64,000 nt of DNA from assembly GCA_030062745.1 (NCBI GenBank), contig CP099839.1, positions 21,089,324 to 21,153,323 of the forward strand. The letters are read 5' to 3'. The translations under genes were made by a program, and so were the position numbers. Source of the stretch: Capitulum mitella (lineage: Eukaryota > Arthropoda > Thecostraca > Pollicipedomorpha > Pollicipedidae). The notes beneath the pieces were generated by a model, which was not told the DNA's origin, searched no databases, and saw nothing but the letters and a program-made list of their open reading frames with translations. Below, one piece after another: positions 58,178 through 64,000 of this stretch (position 1 is the first letter of the stretch; every line of letters begins with the position of its first letter).

Positions 58178-60696
58178 AACAACGCAGGGATTCAATAAGT
58201 CTGTTAAAAAGACGGATGTCTTTGGCAGTACATAAATTACGCTAACTTCTGAAAGCGCGCTGTTGCGCAACAAGGGTTCGTTAAGGAAGCTGAGATAAAT
58301 CGGTATGCTTCGCTCCTATTTCAACTGCGACTGCAACGCCATTAGTATCGGATCATTAATGAAACGACTCAGCATAAGAATTGTTAACGCAGTTCACAAT
58401 GCATCCCGACAAACATAATATCCGCCCTTTCGTCGTTGTTATGATTCCGTTCCCGACACGTTTTCCCTGGACCCTTCCCTTCCGGCACAAGGGCTATTCA
58501 AAACTCTGTCTTTGGTACCATGGCTCCGAAACGGTCGGAAGTGGTCGGAGGGGCTCCAGCTAACACCTCACAGTTAAGGCGATCTTGCGGCCGCATTTCA
58601 TGAGGCAGCATCAGGACAAAAGTCATGGAATGTCCGAATTTTGAGGACAAAATCATTCTCGAGCTGCCTCTTACCGTGTGACATCATTGTGTTACCACTA
58701 ATGTTTGCCAAACTACCCAGCTGCCTCTTAACGTGTGACATCATTGCGTTACCACTAATGTTTGCCAAAGTGGAAACGGTAGTCTTATGCACAGCCTATT
58801 CTAACTGCTGGCTAGGCTGATTTCGTTGAAAAATCAGACGCTTCTTTTTGATCTGGAATGGTTTTGAAAGAGCATCCTGGCTGTTCCCGAGTACAGGCAT
58901 TCCTACGTGCGCGCCGAAATCCGAAAATGAGTCCAAAAAATGCGAAACGCATTCCCGTGGGGTTTTTACCCCTTCCTGTCTATGTAATGATTTTGTAGGC
59001 CCAGTGCATATCTCTCAGCAATTAGCGTAATGCTGGTCACGACCTCTTCCGTCGCCATCGGAGACCCCAAACTGTGTTTTTAAGAGAGGGGTTCATGTTG
59101 CGCTAGTGAACAGACCGTTCTGTATTGCTTCTAGCGCCCAGCGGCAGCACTACATCGGTCGACATCCATGTCGTTATGGTAGAACCAAGGTTGAGTCTTT
59201 TGTGTTCGTGGGTGGCCGGGTACCCGCAGGCACAATTCAGTATACGCAAAATATTGCACTTCATGCCGTCTCGTGTCAGACAAATGGTGGTGCGGTAAAT
59301 GATGCAACCGAAACAAGAAGAGCACGACTTACAGACACCAAAACCTAGGTGCACATTGTGTAACTTTGATATAAGGGATGCATATTTCTTCGACGTGCCA
59401 GAGATATTTGCAGCAGGTTTCAGCGCAAACATTCCAATACGTCCAAAACATAGAGCAAATACAAAAATAAATGCAACGCAACTTCTGCCCTAAAACGTGG
59501 CATTTCTCCCATTTTTAGCTTCGTCTGAAATGCCTAACTTCGACCATAAGGGCCTTTTTGTTGCAAAGTGTAGCTAAATGAGGCCTTCTATCTCCTGTGC
59601 GACTTTTGTAACTTCGATTACCAAAGTTTTCTGACCAAAGTGACCATACACAATTTGACTTAAGTTGATCTCTAGGGATCATACTAGACAAGCTAGCAAA
59701 ACAATCTGTGATATTTCATCTTGCCGAGGCCGTTCCAATGGTGTTGTTACTTTTGCGGCAGCTGCATGATGTGACTCCAGACATTGGGGTGTTCTCGTGA
59801 GCTGAGCCCTCGGCCCGGCGAGAGTTCTGTTACTGGGAGTGACGAATGATCGCATGTCAGTGAACCAAAGTCAAGGTTGTTCACCATTTTGAGGCACTGT
59901 GGCCAATCGTGCACGTAAAGCGGCAGTGAAAACAATGAAGGCATCGTGGTCGCAGCGTCAGGATTCGGACGGTGACGGTTGCGAAAAGCTAACTGGCTGC
60001 ATCATAATCGGGGTGAATGGAGCGCACATTTTCCCTTCCTCATCGCTGCGAATTTTCGCTTGGTATCCCGATAAAACCTCAGACAGCGGCCTGCAAATAG
60101 CCCCACATCACATTAATCACGTAAAATCCCTTTTGTCGTACCAGGACCGTCGCTCTCCATCACACGGATGGCTCATACGGAGTCACGAGTGGTCCCACAG
60201 GGCAATGGGTTCAAGCGCGAGCCGCGGGCGCGAGCCGTCGGCATCAAGCCGGACTGGCGCCGACCTTTAGAGAACGTCATGTATTCGTCCCCCCCCCCAC
60301 GGAGTGAACCCTCCCCATGCGGGTACGCATATTCACGCCCTGAGCGTGACATCCCTGGATTCTCCCTCCTGCCGCATGAGACTGATGACTGGGCAAACGT
60401 GAATGGCGTCTGTGGCCAGATGTCCGTACCCTACTTCATTCCGTTTGCTCGCTTGCCATTCCCCCCCCCCCCACCACATTTGGGCTATGGCCGCACATCC
60501 CCGCTTTTGGTTGCGTGGACTACGTGGCGAGTCACTTTGTTTCTGAACGGAGCTTGATTTAGTCCACCCAAAGTGGTTAATTCATAGTGGTCATTGTATC
60601 ATATAGTGCGTTCTATTCGGACAGCTCACACCTGTACCACTGACGGCACGATCCACCGCAATGATTGGGTTACAGCTTTTCTTCCCTTTGTTTCAG

Positions 60697-60815
60697 ATCC
60701 CCGTCCACATCACCCCAAGACAGATTTAATCACGCCCGTCTAAAATTCGTCCAGATGGAACAGAAGGAGCCTGCACCTTTGCCGATCGCAGCTCCGAAAA
60801 AACAGATGTCGCCAG
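60697..60815 (+). CDS. Inferred penultimate exon of the PTB gene
   Basis: A strong acceptor (TTTTCTTCCCTTTGTTTCAG) and the donor CGCCAG|GTTCGT bound 119 bp encoding SPSTSPQDRFNHARLKFVQM followed by EQKEPAPLPIAAPKKQMSP. The composition is typical of a linker with a short basic/amphipathic motif. Phase 2 in (fits 31,320, 53,679 and 56,957) and phase 1 out (fits the acceptor at 61,063: G+AT makes Asp). No family is recognised. Confidence 0.65.
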
Positions 60816-61063
60816 GTTCGTGTTCGGTGGCCAATATCCGAGTACGCTTTTGATCGTAGAAACAAAGTTTAAGGAACACTGATGCCTGACGAGTGGTCTT
60901 TATGCTTTCAAAGAGCCACTTACTCAGATGGCATCGGATATAAACGCTTTGACATTTCTAAACGATTTTTTGTGGAACATCTTGTATCGGGCTACGAATA
61001 AACTTCAGAAAGCGCCAGTCGGTTTCATCTTGGTGCTTGAGATGACCGATGATTGCTCGCCAG

Positions 61064-62505
61064 ATGTCCCGGCTCCAAGCGCCGACCGAGCCCGAGGGCG
61101 GCGGCAGCACAGCTTCCCGGACGGGGACACCGGCGCTGAGGACGCACCGCTGCGTCCCGATCCGCATCTGGACAAAGGCTGGCGTCTGCCGGGCCCGGCG
61201 AGGGAGCACACCGAGCTGGAGCCGGCCGGTCGCAGGGCCGGCGAGCTGGACGCGGGCTGGCACCGGCCGCGCTCCTCGCGGGGCGCCAGCGCCGCGGACG
61301 AGCCGGTCCGCCGGTCGGCCGCGCCCCAGGCGGTCCCGCGGCCGGCCGCGTCGCCCACGGCGGCCAGCGACGACGGCCAGGCGCCGCGCCGCGACGGCCG
61401 CGGCCGGCCGCACGTGGCCGACATTTTCCGGCAGGATGCCGACGGCCGCCCCAGCTCGGCGCGGCACGGCAGCCCGCGGCGCGGCGGCGAGCACCGGCCC
61501 CAGGTGCCGGCCGAGAGTCGGCCGGAGCCGCGGCGGCGCGGCGTCAGGACTGGCCGCCACGCCGAGCCGGCGCCGGCCGGCCACGGCGAGCCGCTGCGGC
61601 CCGACAGCGACCCGCTGCCGGAAGAGGTGCACCAGCGAGTCGACCGGTGGGTCCGCAGCGCGGCCGAGACGGCGCCGTTCGCGCGCTCGCCCAGCTACGA
61701 GGCCGCGGTCCCGGAGCCCGGCTGGCCGGCGCCGGAGCCGGAGCCGGCCGCCGCCGACCTCGGCCGCGCCAGACGGCCGCCGGCGGCGCCGCACCAGCCC
61801 GCAGCGGACCGCGCCGGCGGCCAGGACGCGCTGCCGCGCGGCCCGGGCCCCAGGTGGCGTCCGACGGCCGCGCCGGAGCTGTTCGAGCCGAGCCCCGGCC
61901 GGCCGCCGCGCGCCGCCGGCCAGCAGCAGTGGCGCCAGTCGTCGGCCCAGGTGACGGCCGAGCTGCGGCAGCGCTCCGTGTCCCGCGACTCCGACCAGGC
62001 GACGTCCGGCCCCCGCCCGCCGGTCGAGCGCCACGGCGCCGGCGACGGCCTGCCGTCGGACCGGCGGCCGACCGAGCGGGCCGGCCGCTACCAGGAGCTG
62101 CGCGGCGCCAGCCGGCTGCCCGGCCTCGACCGCGAGACGGCGCGGGACCCGTTCAGCCCGCAGCCGGAGGCGCCGCGACACCGGCCGACGCTCGAGCTCG
62201 ACTACCGCCAGCACCTGCCCCGCCAGCGCGACCGCAGCTGCGACGTGCGCGAGCCGCGCCGGCCGCCGTCCGGAGAGCGCCGCCGCGACCCGGCCCGGGC
62301 GGACCAGTGGCGGGCCGACGCGCGCCACCACGACCCCTGGCGGCGGCCGGCCCAGGCCGGAGCAGGACACGGCTACGGGGAGCACCACCAGCCGGGCCCG
62401 AGGCCGAGAGTGGACGGCAGAGGACGCTCCAGACACAGCATGGCGGACCCCAGCGCCATGACGCAGTACGACTATCGGGCCGCGGTGGCGGCGTATCCAC
62501 ACTAG
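61064..62505 (+). CDS. Inferred terminal exon of the PTB gene (Arg/Pro/Ala-rich tail)
   Basis: A 1.44-kb frame with strongly G/C third positions encodes about 480 low-complexity residues rich in Arg, Pro, Ala, Gly and Asp. It has islands such as RGRPHVADIFRQDADGR and PFARSPSYEAA and ends MTQYDYRAAVAAYPH at a stop (62,503-62,505). The chosen acceptor is GATTGCTCGCCAG (phase 1); a second AG at 61,018 is also phase 1 and would add 15 residues. The tail looks disordered, as in adaptor or scaffold proteins. Joined as 30,395-31,320 + 53,569-53,679 + 60,697-60,815 + this exon, the CDS is 2,598 bp (865 residues) with no internal stop. Linking it to the PTB exon 30 kb away is inference. Confidence 0.7.
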
Positions 62506-62880
62506 CCCGCCATGCGCGGACAAAAAACAGCGCGAGGGCCATCGGCGACTGCTAGGGGTAGTCCAGGTCCTCGGGCGGCGGCGACGATGGTGATTCACGT
62601 GTGATGACTTGACAGGCAATGGCAATGGATATGGATATTTTTCATGGAATGGCAATGGATATTTTTCAGTCAAATGCGCGAAACGTTTTTTATGTGATAT
62701 AACTAACAGTGTACGAGATCAAAGTCAAATGGTGTATGTTCGGACTATATGTTAGCTATAAGAAAGCTCAAATCCGGAGTAGCAATTGAGCATGAGCAGC
62801 TCGGTGTTCAGTGCAATGTAGGAAGAACCGCGCGCTTTTGTGCAAACATTTCAATAAACTGATATAACACGTGAGTGTTT
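62506..62880 (+). other. 3'UTR of the large plus-strand gene
   Basis: AT-rich sequence after the stop, with AATAAA at 62,853-62,858 followed by GTGAGTGTTTT (GT/U-rich). It includes a short repeated phrase, GGCAATGGATAT, at about 62,615-62,665. Confidence 0.6.
62853..62858 (+). terminator. AATAAA polyadenylation signal
   Basis: Canonical hexamer about 350 bp after the stop of the terminal exon, with a GT-rich downstream element. Confidence 0.6.
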
Positions 62881-62900
62881 TATTAGATGCCTCCTGGATA

Positions 62901-63110
62901 TCAGTACGGCATTGCGTTATCAATGTAGATGAGTTCGAACGTGACAGGCTCTCCCATGGTTCTCCAAGAAGAGGTGTTAACTTGCCAAAAACCGGAGATA
63001 AAGCAAAAATTGGCCATTAATAACACTCGGGTAGAGTCTGAGTCCCAAGTGTTATCGTAATGCACAATGAACCGTAATCGATAATCGATAATCGAACGGT
63101 GGTCTCTCAT
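62901..63110 (-). CDS. Candidate terminal exon of a convergent gene
   Basis: The minus frame ends MGEPVTFELIYIDNAMPY-stop, preceded by FCFISGFWQVNTSSWRT. Composition and codon use look protein-like, and a minus-strand AATAAA (62,884-62,879) lies 16 bp past the stop. The start given is the first Met of the frame, but the true exon start is unknown; possible acceptors on the minus strand are …CTGTCAG near 63,118 and …GGGACTCAG near 63,035. No family is recognised. From 63.1 to 64.0 kb only unassigned frames are seen; another minus-strand AATAAA is near 63,566. Confidence 0.3.
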   Translation of the reverse strand: MRDHRSIIDYRLRFIVHYDNTWDSDSTRVLLMANFCFISGFWQVNTSSWRTMGEPVTFELIYIDNAMPY

Positions 63111-64000
63111 TCCTGACAGGACAATTTCGCGCTGTTTCGATGCTCGTTATTTGGCCCGCAGTTCAGCCCGTACACGGCTAAGGGCATGTGTCAGAGCTAA
63201 TTTTAGCAGATGTGCACTAGTTCTCCGGGTTTTTATTCACGTTCTCCGAGGAACGATTTCTTTACGGTTCTTCGTTGCGAATCGTGTTTTTCCTTTCCGT
63301 ATCAGTAAAACGGTCGAAATTTACAACGCTGGTACGGACTTTTCGCAGCCGTACACACGTCATTTCCACTGGGAATCATATGAATTTTGACGAACGATTA
63401 ATAGAAGGCCAAACGTGTTGTGAGGTGCAGTTTATGCGACATAACGTTCACTCGTAATGAGGTGCGCGGCCAGGACAGTGGGGAGGGTTAGGCGTTTTTT
63501 CAGGGCGGACCCCTACGTCATTAATGGAAGACACGCAGATAAAACTTTGCTTTTATAGCATTTATTGAGCATCCGCCCGCCAAGGCATTGTCGCTCAGGC
63601 CTTGACAAGGACTACTGATACAGCACAAAAACTCTCAATTTTGTCGATGCATAAACAGCCATATCATCAAACGCTATCATTACACGGGACGGAAAGACCC
63701 ATCACAGACCGAAATATAATCTACCGACTCAACAGGGAGATTTTTAACGTCTTTCTACTTAAATCATCTACAGCAACACCTCTTCAGTACAACAGCAACG
63801 CATCGTACATACATGAACCACCGGACCATCATCCAGACAGCTCGACCATTTTTGATGAATCTGTCCTTTGCACCATGAAGCGCTACAACCCAAGTCGTCT
63901 GTTTGAATACCAGCTTTCAGTTTTTGTTCAGCCTCCTCCATCAGTGGTGGCGAATCGCATTTCGGAGTGGGGGGAACAAATTTTGGGAGGCCCCCTGATC

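Noticed and set aside
61049-62555. Two further long plus-strand frames (301 and 302 codons) over the terminal exon
   Set aside because: They are shadow frames: third-position bias and phase with the upstream exon favour the frame ending at 62,505.
60958-62673. 571-codon minus-strand ORF
   Set aside because: Antisense to the terminal exon. It has Arg/Val/Ala low complexity, and the plus frame has the expected third-position bias, stop and polyadenylation signal.

Overview
This is nuclear DNA from an animal. Genes are split by introns with recognisable donors, acceptors, branch-point matches and AATAAA signals; non-coding DNA is dominated by minisatellites, microsatellites and non-autonomous transposons; there are no operons or ribosome binding sites. 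Coding exons are very GC-rich (third positions mostly G/C) against a roughly 45% GC background. A class II PAQR (membrane progestin receptor-like) protein, a PTB-domain adaptor and the repeat style suggest an invertebrate, perhaps an arthropod such as a crustacean; the taxon is inference only.

Layout. 1-14.4 kb holds no convincing gene. It has CA/CAGA simple repeats, copies of a long 'GGCCCCTGAGACGGCC' repeat, a ~145-bp satellite array (2.33-4.95 kb) split by an insertion with TTAA ends, and a block from ~9.4 to ~12.4 kb almost devoid of CpG. 14,681-17,308 is a complete two-exon PAQR gene with a GC-AG intron and a likely 3'UTR to ~19.06 kb. 19-30 kb is mostly mobile-element debris: TTAA-flanked elements with many AGGTCA-type motifs, a reverse-transcriptase fragment, GATTC-rich elements and a degenerate minisatellite. 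30,395-62,505 is best read as one large plus-strand gene. Its first exon encodes a PTB/PID domain. Its inferred downstream exons (53,569-53,679; 60,697-60,815; 61,064-62,505) join in frame to give an open 865-residue protein with an Arg/Pro/Ala-rich tail. Other exon-like blocks (35.4, 42.2, 42.6, 54.5, 56.8 kb) lie on the same strand and could be alternative first, middle or last exons. A minus-strand exon may converge on its 3' end at 62.9 kb.

The most unusual feature concerns the splice sites of that large gene. The first exon runs into seven tandem 45-47 bp copies of a unit that each carry a consensus 5' splice site (CAG|GTGAGT). The next inferred exon is preceded by 17 near-identical 52-53 bp copies of a unit that each carry branch-point matches, a short pyrimidine tract and an AG (TTTTCCAG). 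Donors and acceptors have thus both been amplified at the two ends of one intron. Phase arithmetic allows only donor 3 (31,320) to join the last acceptor (53,568) in the long frame. Whether these arrays are spliced needs RNA evidence.

Exon calls were made by eye from splice consensus, reading-frame phase and third-position GC. No homology search was possible, so family names rest on motif recognition.
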